Positions 32,301 to 42,914 of a stretch of 64,000 bases of DNA are shown in pieces. The notes below the pieces were generated by a model, which was not told the DNA's origin, did not search any database, and saw only the letters and a program-made list of their open reading frames with translations. The DNA comes from Balanoglossus misakiensis (lineage: Eukaryota > Hemichordata): contig CM082589.2 in NCBI GenBank assembly GCA_040954595.2, positions 5,022,001-5,086,000 of the forward strand, given 5' to 3'. Positions within the stretch are counted from its first letter, which is position 1; every line of letters begins with the position of its first letter. Position numbers and translations under genes: made by a program.

Positions 32301-35300
32301 AACTTTCTTGGCGTACGCAAGACGCACCTTCCACACATACGTAGGGAACTAGGCATTTCAACCTGTTAAGCAATAAAACTCTCCCCAACATGGCTGTATC
32401 AGTTTTGCACTCGGAATTAAGACGATCATTCAATCCAGATACCATATTTCCAACCAATGATTATGAGTGAAAAAACTGAGATTACAAGGGCATTGTTATG
32501 GAAATTAAATATCGTCTCTTTTCCCTTCTTACCAGTGGGAATAATTGGAAACGGAAAAATTGAAAGTAACGCCACCGTACAGTGATATCCCAAGTGACTC
32601 TTATAAGCTTTCAATATTAACTGTTTCCCCGCTTACAATATTTAAAATTTCAATATATCAAAAACATCTGTACGTTTTGAGGTTTTCGCGTTCATTATTG
32701 GAATACAATTGATGGGATAATTGATCGATGAGTCAAACATCTGACAAAGTCTTGCATATTTTCCCTTCGCGACAGAATTGCTTCCATAATGAACGCGAGA
32801 CATCAAAGCACGAGGGTGGTGAGGCAGTGAATTCTTTGAAATAAGTGACCATTTTCACGTTGATGTCGGGTGGTGTACCTCTGTAAATTCAATAGCTTGT
32901 AGATTATGCCGGAAAAAGATTATCTGCTATTAAAATTATACAACTCCACAGAATCATGGATAATGCGAGATTTTGAAGGGTTGCCATTCCGGAAAACAGT
33001 TCTCAACGAAGTGAATAGAGCGTGAGATTGCGGTTTGACGTGAATGAATCGAAGCAGTGCAGTTGTCTCGATTTCGCTTAATGGAAAATCGTCTGTTACG
33101 GCTGCACTATTTGTTATCCCGATGATTATTTCAATTTAGATTATAATGTCCAAGAAAACAACTGATGGATTATTTCCAGCGTGATTTCGTTGGATAATTG
33201 CCTGGGGGTAAAACCCATCCAGATGGGGGGAATTGTCGCACAGCATTTCATTCTAATATTGACGAGAGAACGGCGATCTTTAATAAAACATGTTCCAAAA
33301 TCATCTTGGTGGAATATTTGAAGGAAACATCTTGATTCTAACTGCTAAACTTTGACTTTCATGCGAAGAAAAGGAAATCATATTAGCAATCCCTAGCAAT
33401 GTCTGCAATGTATTATCAGTAATGATCACACTGTTTGACATTTTTCTCTCTTTACTTACACTGTTTACCAGGAAGCATTGCCGAGCAAGGCCAAGCTAAC
33501 TGGTGCTCTGGGCAACAACGTTTCATACAATGGTAACACCACAACTAACTGCCCAAATGGACGTTGTCCGCCTGTCAACACAAAGCAACAGGTAAAGTCT
33601 TATTTAATTCCGTTACTTCTAGTTTGTGTTATCTATACACCCACACTTGTCTGTCATTATATTGCGGTACCATCTATAACAAGTTCACATCACACTAATA
33701 CAACAAAATGCACAGCACGTCGTCATGGCTGTCGATACCCCTGGTATCAATTGCTTTATGCTGTCCGGTATCAATATATTGAGGGAATACCTTTCTGAAA
33801 TAGTGGATTTCTTCTCTGACATTTGACAAAATTCTCACTGCTCTGATGCAAAGGTTTTTGGTGCCAGCAAAGCTGAACAACTCCACAAAGTTGAAACGTA
33901 TTCTACTCATGTATAGGAAAATACCTAGGCTTATGACGTCGTTGCTTCGTAATGCTCAGACCAATTCGCTTCGTGGGTTTTGTGGCGCCATGATCCGTAT
34001 TGCTAATCATGCCAACTCTGTGAGCCTCAAATAGAATTACAGCTGTTGTCCTGAAGCGAAATCCCAAAAGACCTTTGCATTCTCAGCAAAGCATTTCAAA
34101 CTTTAATGTCTGTCTAATCTACAGTAATGTAACAGTTCGGCTGGCCGGGCGTGTTCCCAAAGTAACGTCAAGGATCCGTGTTTACTCGTACCGTACCGTC
34201 AGGGCCCACTCAGCCAAATCTGCCACGCCCACCACACCAACACAACCCGTACAGCAGCACGATACAACTTTTTTTCTTATTATCATCATTTTCTGTATAA
34301 GACTGTATACATGTATTCTCTTCTGGCAATAATATTCATTTGGGAGGACCCCAGGAGGTTGCCAGAACTGAATACGACGCGCTTTCATCAAACACGTCAA
34401 ATAAGTGACGCTTCCTCTTTCATGTGCAACCAGATCCCCGGGACATTCAGGAATCGTGACAAAAAATCACAGAAAGTAATCACACGCATACAGTGGTGAA
34501 TAGAGTCTTGTGTCGTCAACACGCAAGAGGTTAACAATCTTTTTTAACAGGGATTCATAAAATACACTTACTTTGAAAAGGGGTGGACATGTTTTTGAAA
34601 TTACAAACAAATTGCGAAAACTGTGACGACAAGCGAGCATTAAAGGAAAACGTCGTCGTCACGATTACTTCATCCTTTTGACTGACACGCATTTGTCATG
34701 AACAAGACGAGGGGATAAAGTCAAGTGGTGTTTTCCCCACGCGGTGTGATGTCACGTGCGTGTTACTTCCTTTTCAAATGACATGATTGGGCCATCATAA
34801 GCAGGAAGAGTCCTTTTTACGTATATGAAACACGGAGAAATCAGATTAGGATTTCTTTGATTCCAGACTACATCCGAGCTTCTCACGAATTTGCTCAATA
34901 AGGACCATCTTCAGAGAGCGTCCACTGTCAACATCTGTATCCAGTGATGCGTGGCTCTCCACTCCGAAGTGTTGGCATTTTAATTGCGCAAGTACTTGTC
35001 TAGCGTGGTCTCAACAGGTAAAACCTTCTCAGCGGCGCGGCAACCGTCGTCAGGGGAACGCCGTTTGCTGGAAATCCAAATTCCAGCAAACGTGGCGTCG
35101 GCGAAGATTTACTGCTTTCGCCAATGCTGCCTCGCGTCACAAGCTGTTATTCTTAATCTGAGGTGGTAAAAGCTGGTCACGCGTGTTACGTTATGTTTGT
35201 ATTTGACTAGATTCAATTTTGATTGGGGTTAACTTCGAAACTGGATATCAATTTTCACATTTCGCGGTGGCTGCAGATCGAATAAAAAATAACATGGTTG

Positions 35301-38300
35301 GCAGATTTTTTTATCTGGGATTTTAATTCTCGTTGCTGTATAAGACTGGGTTACACCATTAATATTTTTCTTCATATGTTACCGCCCAATGTTCACTACG
35401 TTTTATATCAGCAGTCACGTTAAACTCGTTCTGCTAACACATTTCATTTCATATCGTTGAATCGAAGAGTTGTAAAACATCACATTGCAAAATTGCAATC
35501 GCCTCAAACTTACTGTGCTTCGTGAAATACAAGCGATGGCATCAATTTAACCTTTTCTCCGTACTTTTCGTACGTCAGCATTTGGCTTTCAATGGATTCG
35601 TGTCCATGGCAACATGCCAAAGGATGGGAAAATGACTTATAAATGACAGACTGTGTTATTTATTTGGAGTCGAGTCGCCGAAAGATAGAATCTGAGATCG
35701 TGTATTCGCAAAACCCTCGATATCTTAAACCTTTGAGTCTTCGAGTGGTTTGGTTTTTTGAATACTTTTTTTTTTCAAGTGTGCCGCCGAATCCCTTGTC
35801 GTGTTTACTAAAACGTTTCGGAAAATTAAAGGTTGAACTGTGTTTCGAGGTTTCGCAAGAACTGGCACCCACTTCGAATTCATGACCTTCGGCGGTAGAA
35901 TATGGCGCATTTTCATTGCACGCGTATGTAATGTTGAAATCACAGATATTTGATCGTTCTTGGCTTTACATAATTGGGTTCAATTTGCAGACATTGAGAT
36001 TGTCCATGTTATCACAACGGCGTTCAAAATCGAGTCGAAAACGATTTTACCTCTACAACGTTGCTTCGTGAGTCACTGGACTGACTCGCTGATCGTGATG
36101 AGTGAGTCCAAAGATTCCCTAGTCTCAGTCGGTGTTAGGCGGCAGTTCAGTCCCAGCCTGTGACACAAATATGTCTCCATACCAGATATAGAAATTATAT
36201 AGAACGTAAAAAAATAAAACGTAACACTGTACTGTCCTCGAATCGCGAACTCATCAAAGTCGATAAAATTTATTACGCCCGGAAGCATGTTTACATGCTG
36301 GCACAAATTTAGATCACGCATGCATATTGCAGGAACTCTCTTTATTGGGATTTTTACCGATTCAAATGAGATGATGAAAAAAAAAAGATAACGACATACA
36401 TTACGCTCAAAGTACCATAACATGTTTAACAGCTGTAATCTACGCAGGTCTTCAATTCCCTTGGGAATCTTTGTTGACTCAGATGTGCATCGCGAGAAGA
36501 CCCAGAGTGCCTTGCCAAAGCGATTACACCTCGTCAACACTGAACCATGAAATTGTGATGAGTCAATGGCATGTGTGCATGGTCTTAGCGATATATAACA
36601 TGTATTAGTATCGCTCATTATAAATATAAATTAAAGTTGATGATCTGTTTACAAATGGTACAGATTTTAAAAGCGTATTCTATTTACTCCCTTTCTGATC
36701 ATGATAACACAGTGCATGAAAGTGGACTTCAAGGTCGGGATATTGAATTTTGACTTGTTTAAAATTTCCTCTTCGGTCTTGGAGCAATTGCATTGAGTGG
36801 GATAATTGCCTGGAGTCAAAGTGCACAGATTCATTCATAGATCGATTATGTTCGGGTTGGGGATTACCAGGAACTTGTTGTGTTGAAATAATAGATGTTG
36901 TTGGGGCATGAACAATTCCTGATCTCGGTGGCAGCCGCCGTTGGCTTTCAGTGGCGCAGGCGTCATCTCCCAAGACTCTGAAATATAATCCGGGGTTGCT
37001 GGTGTGTTTCATAATCGAGGAAGATTGGGGTCGTTTGCACCATACAGACCACGAATACCAACTCGTCCTCGTGCTTGAGATTTCTATGCGTTTTTTTGTT
37101 GAATCTCTCAGGACTACACGTGAGAAAAGTCTAGACGTAGAAAAAAGAATAGTTGTTTAAAGGGTCAAAGTCTCTCTCTCGTTGCCCATTTTCCATTAAT
37201 TATGTTGGATCCAAATCAGATATGCAATATTTTAACATATGTATATACAATGACCGGATTATGTATCTATATCATTTTCCTGACAGAGCAAATCAGGGAC
37301 AGACCCAGCATAATCGTTGGCGGAAAACTTTAAGGGCTTTAAGACCATTGCTATAGCAACTACCACTTCTTGAGCTACGATCACTTCGCGCTGTCTTCGA
37401 TGAAGAATGAAGAATGTTGGGCGACGCGTTTGGACACACGATCACAGGAGTGGTTGCCATGGTGATTTTAATGAAATATCTTCAAAACATGCACCGTGAC
37501 CAATTATGGACTTAAGGGAAGCATACAAGTACAAGATACTGCACGAAACATTTTTCATATCCTGAACATGAGCAGGGATCTGTTCCTTGTTTTCGGTCAC
37601 AACAGCAGCGTGTTTTGGGGAACTCTTCTTTGACGCACTGGCGTTTTGACTGTTTTTTGCCAGAAGCTTTATCCAGAATTTATGAGACTAGTGTTGCTGT
37701 ATTTTAACAAACACGTTTTATTTTCCTTTTGTCAGATCAGACACAAAGACACAAATATTACATCTCCAGGAAAAAAATAATCTCAGTCATGTACATTTAA
37801 AGAATTTTCTGAGCTTGCGCTCTCTGGAATGGGTTTTATGTGCCACGGCAATTGCAAACAGAAAAGGTGTCTTCGAAATCACAGAAGAATCACAAGTTTT
37901 GTCCCAGTTGATTTACCAGGTAAACCGACCAGATCGATAAATTCTTTTTAAAATTATATCTGTTTTTATTGAATCGATGCGTAATGGGCTACAGTGTATA
38001 CATGCACTATTGCGAGACCAGTACCTTAGCCGAAGAACATTTCATGCTTTATCGCTGATGAGCTCACATAGCCTGGGTCACGTAGGCACACATAACTTGG
38101 GCGAGAGTTTATAATAGGCAATATTCGTTCCAATTCATCCAAACAAGCACCGCGGGTGTTTGCCATGACGGAAGTCTCTTGTGTTCTGTTACCATGGAAG
38201 CAGGTGGATTAATCGGGACAACAACCTGATTTTTCATGGTTCGAAGGTGGGTATTTCATCTGTCTTCGGCAATACGTGCAGTGCGTGACGTCACCAGCAT

Positions 38301-39235
38301 GAGAAGATGATATAACACGCATGTGCAAATTGATTTGAACACTGCAGGCTGACGCTGTTTAATTTTTCAATTTATAGAGCGGTCTGGGTAACATATGTGC
38401 AGTGTAGTCGCGCCAATTTGTTCAAGTCTGAAGTATTTTGAGAATAATTGTTAGTGTAAATCGTAGAATTGGATTGTCAAATTCCAAAGTGCATTAGCAG
38501 CAGAATTTTCAATTCAAAGGCGGTCAACAATACAGTGAAGACATCCCGGAAGCTTGCGTTACTTGAGTGTGCCTGTAAAATTGCATTACTTCCATTGTGT
38601 AGAGTTCGGTCGTGTTACAATTCTCCCGAGCCGAACGTACCTATGGCATACTTGAGCACGGTCTCGGAGAGTGTAACCCGATTTACATGTGAGCATTGAA
38701 CTCGACTGTGATATATTAAAGGCATACGTGACTGATGAAACCAAACGAGCAAGAGTACACAAATCTTGAAGTATGTCGCACATGCGTATTGGAATCTTTA
38801 CAAATTCAAAATGTCCGTCGGATCAGACAATAAAAAGAAGATTGGATTATTGGACTGGTAGAATATGCGAAAGGTGGCAGCTCGTATTATATTTTCCTTC
38901 TCTTCAATATCATACTATTTGGATTTGCTTAGATAGAGTGGCTGTTTCGGTCACAATTATGGCATGTTGTTCATCTCTAACAATGGTATAACGTCTGCAC
39001 AACTCAGTTTGGTGATGTCACATGGCGTATCATAGGGATTTGGGAACCGGACACAGGATTACCGCGAGTCCGCGACCGATTTGGTCGTCGGGTCCTGGAG
39101 GGAACATCTCGTTAGCTCTGCAAACAAGTCGGTCACAGGCGTCCGTTTGAGAAGAGGATACCGCCGGGAGACTTCGGTAAACGCTCCTCTGATTGGCGTC
39201 ATCCGGGTGGAAATTTTTGATGAAGGCTTATACGA
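29363..39235 (+). CDS. Unrecognised type II membrane protein, first three coding exons (incomplete)
   Basis: Three exons join in phase: 29363-29533, 33472-33591 and 39057-39235. The product starts MKRDRMML and continues into a strong hydrophobic segment of about 22 residues (ILLTVVGLCFLVFVVCVIVV), a signal anchor. The lumenal or extracellular part is Pro/Ser/Thr-rich, with possible N-glycosylation sites (NNVS, NGNTTTN). Exon 3 encodes DYRESATDLVVGSWREHLVS and, further on, NAPLIGVIRVEIFDEGLYE. Exons 1 and 2 end in phase 0 and exon 3 in phase 2. All have good donors (GTAAGT, GTAAAG, GTAAGT) and CAG acceptors. The layout resembles a Golgi enzyme or ectoenzyme, but I do not recognise the family. 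No later exon was found, so the stop codon is missing from this model. Exon 3 overlaps plausible minus-strand frames, so its strand is not certain. Confidence 0.5.
29534..33471. other. Long intron of the type II membrane protein gene, nothing recognised
   Basis: About 3.9 kb of AT-rich sequence between the first two exons of the model. It contains only short, unsupported open frames and no obvious repeats. Confidence 0.5.
34846..36977 (-). CDS. Possible two-exon minus-strand gene, 3' part, unrecognised
   Basis: Exon 36688-36977 begins after a good acceptor (TTATATTTCAG) and reads VLGDDACATESQRRLPPRSG early on and LEVHFHALCYHDQKG at its end, with a GTAAAT donor in phase 1. Exon 34846-35009 begins after CTGTTGAG and completes the split codon. 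It reads NHARQVLAQLKCQHFGVES and later SLKMVLIEQIREKLGCSLE, ending KKS and TAA. Together this gives about 150 residues that look protein-like and have no internal stop. The first exon starts in phase 2, so at least one more exon should lie to the right; I could not identify it. It sits inside an intron of the plus-strand gene model. No domain is recognised and the second acceptor is only fair. Confidence 0.35.
35062..35092. repeat. Perfect 12-base inverted repeat (hairpin)
   Basis: CGTTTGCTGGAA, a 7-base loop (ATCCAAA) and TTCCAGCAAACG. Pairing continues outward for a few bases after a 2-base bulge. It lies 53 bases to the right of the last exon of the possible minus-strand gene. Function is unknown. 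Confidence 0.8.
37000..39056. other. Non-coding stretch, nothing recognised
   Basis: AT-rich sequence before the third exon of the plus-strand model. It should contain the missing upstream exon of the possible minus-strand gene, but none was found by eye. Confidence 0.4.
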
Positions 39236-39748
39236 GTAAGTGGGGGCACTGTCGCTTTCCTTTTGGGGGTCTCGCCGCGGCCCTGAGCATGTGGTACGCC
39301 ACCTCAGGTTCACTCACTGTTGGCAAACATGTTTGATCTGCCTGGTCCCTGCAAGTTAAGGTCGAAAACATGTAATCGGAACAGCACATATTTTTTTTTA
39401 TTTGGCCTTAGCTCCCCGAGACTGCCGTCAATCGTTATGACACTGGATTTTGTAAATGGAAACAGTGCCACTAAATAGGACTTGACGCTGATTGCAATCG
39501 ATCGCCCAAGCACACACTATCCGTAGTCTCGTTTGAGCAAATTACGCCCGCAGTCGATGAGGCTAATCACTCTCGAAAGCAAAACCCAATGGGATTTCAT
39601 CAAACGACTGAGAGAGCCTCGTCATATCGCTGTAAACAAGGAGGAAGTCATCAGTCTCTTGTCATAGCCACGCATCGCATACCAAGCAAGGTGTGTGAAG
39701 TTTCCGGTGTAATCTGTATGCCATTGGCTTGTACCACATTTTTTTACT

Positions 39749-40147
39749 CTAAGGAGTGTAAATAAAAAAGACAATGCCTGCAGGTGATCTGTTACTGACA
39801 ATCAACAGCTGGGTATAGTGGAGAAAATAACTCACTATGGAATTTTGATATTCACTTTTGTTTTCAAACAACGAGCCTTTAAAGTGCCAGCTGTCGATTT
39901 TTGCATACATTATCGACTTCTGAAAATGTGTTACTTTTGATAAATTTACACGTTTACGAGTGTGACCCGGTAAAATTGTTTCATTTAAAAAATGGTACAA
40001 ATTCTTATGGTTTAAAATACTAGTATTGACAAAAGTTAAAATCACCAAAATTGCAATAAACGTGGATCTCATCTTTAAAACGCAGTAAGAATTCTCAGAC
40101 TTCATGACATCTCGCTTTACATACATAATGGTCCCTCGTGCATACAT
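39749..40147 (-). CDS. Small open frame with a membrane-anchor-like start (doubtful)
   Basis: A 132-codon frame. From an internal ATG it reads MKSENSYCVLKMRSTFIAIL and continues hydrophobic for about ten more residues, followed by NETILPGHTRKRVNLS. This resembles the N terminus of a type II membrane enzyme. A possible GTGAAT donor follows after FENK. It is AT-rich, lies just beyond the 3' end of the thioesterase-like gene on the same strand, and has no recognised homology. It may be chance. Confidence 0.15.
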   Translation of the reverse strand: MYARGTIMYVKRDVMKSENSYCVLKMRSTFIAILVILTFVNTSILNHKNLYHFLNETILPGHTRKRVNLSKVTHFQKSIMYAKIDSWHFKGSLFENKSEYQNSIVSYFLHYTQLLIVSNRSPAGIVFFIYTP

Positions 40148-40165
40148 ATATACGTGTACATGGTA

Positions 40166-41964
40166 TTATGATGTAAACTGTGCACGAACATGGGCTAGGT
40201 CATCTTGGCCCCTTCTGATGGTGAAATTCAACGTATTTAACTGGTTTTCATCTTCCCACATGGTGACCAATGGTTCGTCATATTTCATTCCTACACCCGT
40301 GTACACGGTCGACACTTCCTTAACTCTAAGCGTTGCATAGTTACCAGTGAACTTCTCCAACGCTTTGCACTCAAGTGCCTTGCTCGCACATACTTCGCAG
40401 AATCGTAGATACGAAATCGACGTCAACCAATTGAGAAGGGTATCGATGGGCATGACTTTGACTGTGTGAGAAAAACTGCCTGCTCTTTCCTTATGCGGTT
40501 TCATCACGGTTATCCCGGGGACTTTTCTGAGCTCGGCATACCTCTGGAGAAACCAATCAGGGAGGGGCTTAGGGGCGTATGTTCTCGGGTCTGCAAAGAC
40601 CATTGTTCCATCAGCTGTACACAGGGGCTCGTCGTATAGCGGGCTGGAAATCTGTTGGCGGACTGTAAACGACGTCTTCCCAACTGCATAGATGAAGCAG
40701 GCAACAGCAACTGGCGTCAGAGGACGCTCTTCAAGAACTTCATACATTGTTTCATTGACACGCACTTGAAAGCCTAAGGCAAACAAGCCACTTTCGTTCT
40801 TTATTCGGAGCCTCTCCGCGTCATTAATTATAATTGAATCACCATATACTTGAGATGGGAAGCGAATGGGATAAAACATCTTCTGCACATTCGGCTTCTC
40901 TGCAAAACAATAAGTGTAATAGTTGATTTTCGCAAGCCTCTGACAAAGGTGAGAACTTTACCACACATGCGGGCGAGTTCACACCTTTGGAAAAGTAGTT
41001 ACCCACATGGCGTAGATCAATTTGCATTTGATTTGTCTTTCGGCGATCTTGTAATAAAAAGAAAAAAAAGAATCACAAATCTTTAAACGCCAGGGCTCAT
41101 GTCCGCTTTTAGGGCGCGAACATCATCAGACGCAAGGCCAACAACACCCAGTTCGCAAGGCACAAATGAACTCGAACTGCAGGCTTACGTAACTACATTT
41201 CCAATGTGTGAACTCGCCCGCATAGGTGCTAAAATTACCATGCACGCTCACAAAGTTAGGTGTGTGACAAGTCCCTAAAGTCACATGGACCACCAGGCGG
41301 ATATGGTAACCGCAATGGATGATGGTATAATTTGCGTTCAACATAGCGTCTAGTACATGGCTTATTCACGCGATCAGAACACAAATTGTCCCACAACTCC
41401 CTGCGTTATTATATCCGCGAAAAGTGGTCTATGAACGTTCTGGCCGCCATAATCCCTATTGTCTGACAGTAAGTCATCACGTTCAAAGACAACCGGACCT
41501 ATTCGTTATGTCATTCACTTTAATTTTCGATGGTTATTTTCCACGGAAAACAGTTGAATTCGGATCTTTTTTTACAGTCGGATTATTGACTACCGTAGAC
41601 ATAGAATGTCATGGTGGTATATTCTCCGGCATTGGTGATTGAGAAAAAGCAGGCGGTCAGTTCTATCATCTATGGCTATATATGGCTTCTCCTTAATAAC
41701 CAAACCCATGCCCGAAAGCTAGCACATATGAAAAAAAAAACACAGGAAACTTCCCATTTAATACTCACCAGCGTCTGTGTATTCGCATATTATTTCGGAT
41801 GGCAATCCTTCGCTGAAAGTAGCAGTGGTTTTGCTGTCCACCTTCTCGATGTATCTGGCATAATGCAGACGACGAAAAGTTGTGGACAAAGGGCTTGCCA
41901 GAAACACCCTGTGCCCGCTGTTTGCACTTAGATTTGTGAACCGAACCAGACGAAGAGCCATCAT
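40166..41964 (-). CDS. Probable mitochondrial double-hotdog thioesterase-like protein
   Basis: Two exons (41769-41964 and 40166-40899) join in phase 1 to 309 residues. The start MMALRLVRFTNLSANSGHRV is rich in Arg, Ser and hydrophobics and lacks acids, as in mitochondrial presequences. The body looks like two successive hotdog-type regions. The first covers about residues 35-150 (FRRLHYARYIEKVDS, then FPSQVYGDSIIINDAERLRI, then RPLTPVAVACFIYAVG). The second covers about 195-300 (FSHTVKVMPIDTLLNW, then SYLRFCEVCASKALE, then NFTIRRGQDDLAHVRAQF). The pattern hydrophobic-x-D-x-L-N-W followed by a long helix is typical of acyl-CoA or acyl-ACP thioesterases of the 4HBT type. I assign it on pattern, not on a recognised ortholog. 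An acyl-ACP thioesterase or another hotdog enzyme is possible. The model is complete with good splice sites (GTGAGT donor, TTTTGCAG acceptor). Confidence 0.5.
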
Positions 41965-42134
41965 ACTGTGGGCTACCTTCTCTAGGGTCTATGATGCTAC
42001 CAAGACTGTCCCCAACTGAACGAATCCACGGTCTCTCCAATCAAACCGGTCTGGAGCGGTCAGTCACCTCTTATTTACATATGCCTATACGCTTTCGACG
42101 CGATTACATAATGTATTGTTTTTCAGTTCTATAC

Positions 42135-42914
42135 CACGGTTACTAGCATCATGGAGGTACTAGAGAGAAGGAGCGAGGACGGATTTAAGCGGATTAAATC
42201 CCTTTCTTCTGAAGTGTGATAAGCTTCTTAAGTCTTTGTGTTTCTGTGTCGATAGCGTCCTTTGAACCCACTGTGTGTTGCCGTCGATTTTACAGTTAGG
42301 TTTGCAAGATCTACGGGGTAATATTTCTATGATATTAAAAACGTTATGCGCACATCGCGGACGAGGGTACTACATATGCGCGGTGACTTTTAAAACATCC
42401 AGGGGTCACAGTTTGCGCGTCACCACTACCGGAAGCGTGTCAAGCGGACGTCTTGGAAGACTTGTAGCGTTATTTCTCTTGTTTGTACAACCAAAAAGTA
42501 TGATTTTGAAATGAATATTTTGAGTTTGTAGCAATGTTCAGCAAAAAACAACAAGTTCATAAGTTTTATTTGAAAACCAATCTTCCCGATGCAAGCTGTC
42601 TTGTTAGTGTGAAATGGTGAGAAGTGCCCGATATTCGCCATTGTAATTGTCAGTGTAGAGACGTTCGGCACAGCAGTTTGGTCCGGTTGTTTATGCTTAG
42701 AGACGCAACGCCAGCTATGATTTGTTTATCTACGCAAGCGCACAGCTTTAATGAACGCCTATCAGGTGATAAAAGGTTGAGAGCCTAATGTTATCTGCAA
42801 ACAGATTAAAACGCACATGGGGTTCATAGGAAACAATAGCGTCCTCGCTCCTTCTCTCTAGTACCTCCATGCTAGCATGGAGGTACTAGTACCTCCATGT
42901 TACTAGTAACCGTG
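42135..42914. mobile_element. 780-base non-autonomous transposon with terminal inverted repeats
   Basis: The ends are CACGGTTACTAG and its inverse CTAGTAACCGTG. TCTATAC directly flanks both ends (42128-42134 and 42915-42921). Further in, both ends carry ATGGAGGTACTAGAGAGAAG plus GAGCGAGGACG in inverted orientation. The right end holds an extra palindromic copy of the GGAGGTACTAG block. No transposase frame is visible. A 7-base duplication does not settle the superfamily; an 8-base hAT-type duplication with one mismatch is possible. Confidence 0.8.

Noticed and set aside
39059-39313. Minus-strand frame over the third exon of the plus-strand membrane protein model
   Set aside because: It lacks a supported acceptor or donor, whereas the plus strand has a CAG acceptor, a GTAAGT donor and the required phase. 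Some doubt remains.
39527-39690. Open plus-strand stretch starting after GCCCGCAG and ending at AAG/GTGTGT
   Set aside because: Its entry phase does not match the previous exon of the plus-strand model and no family is recognised.
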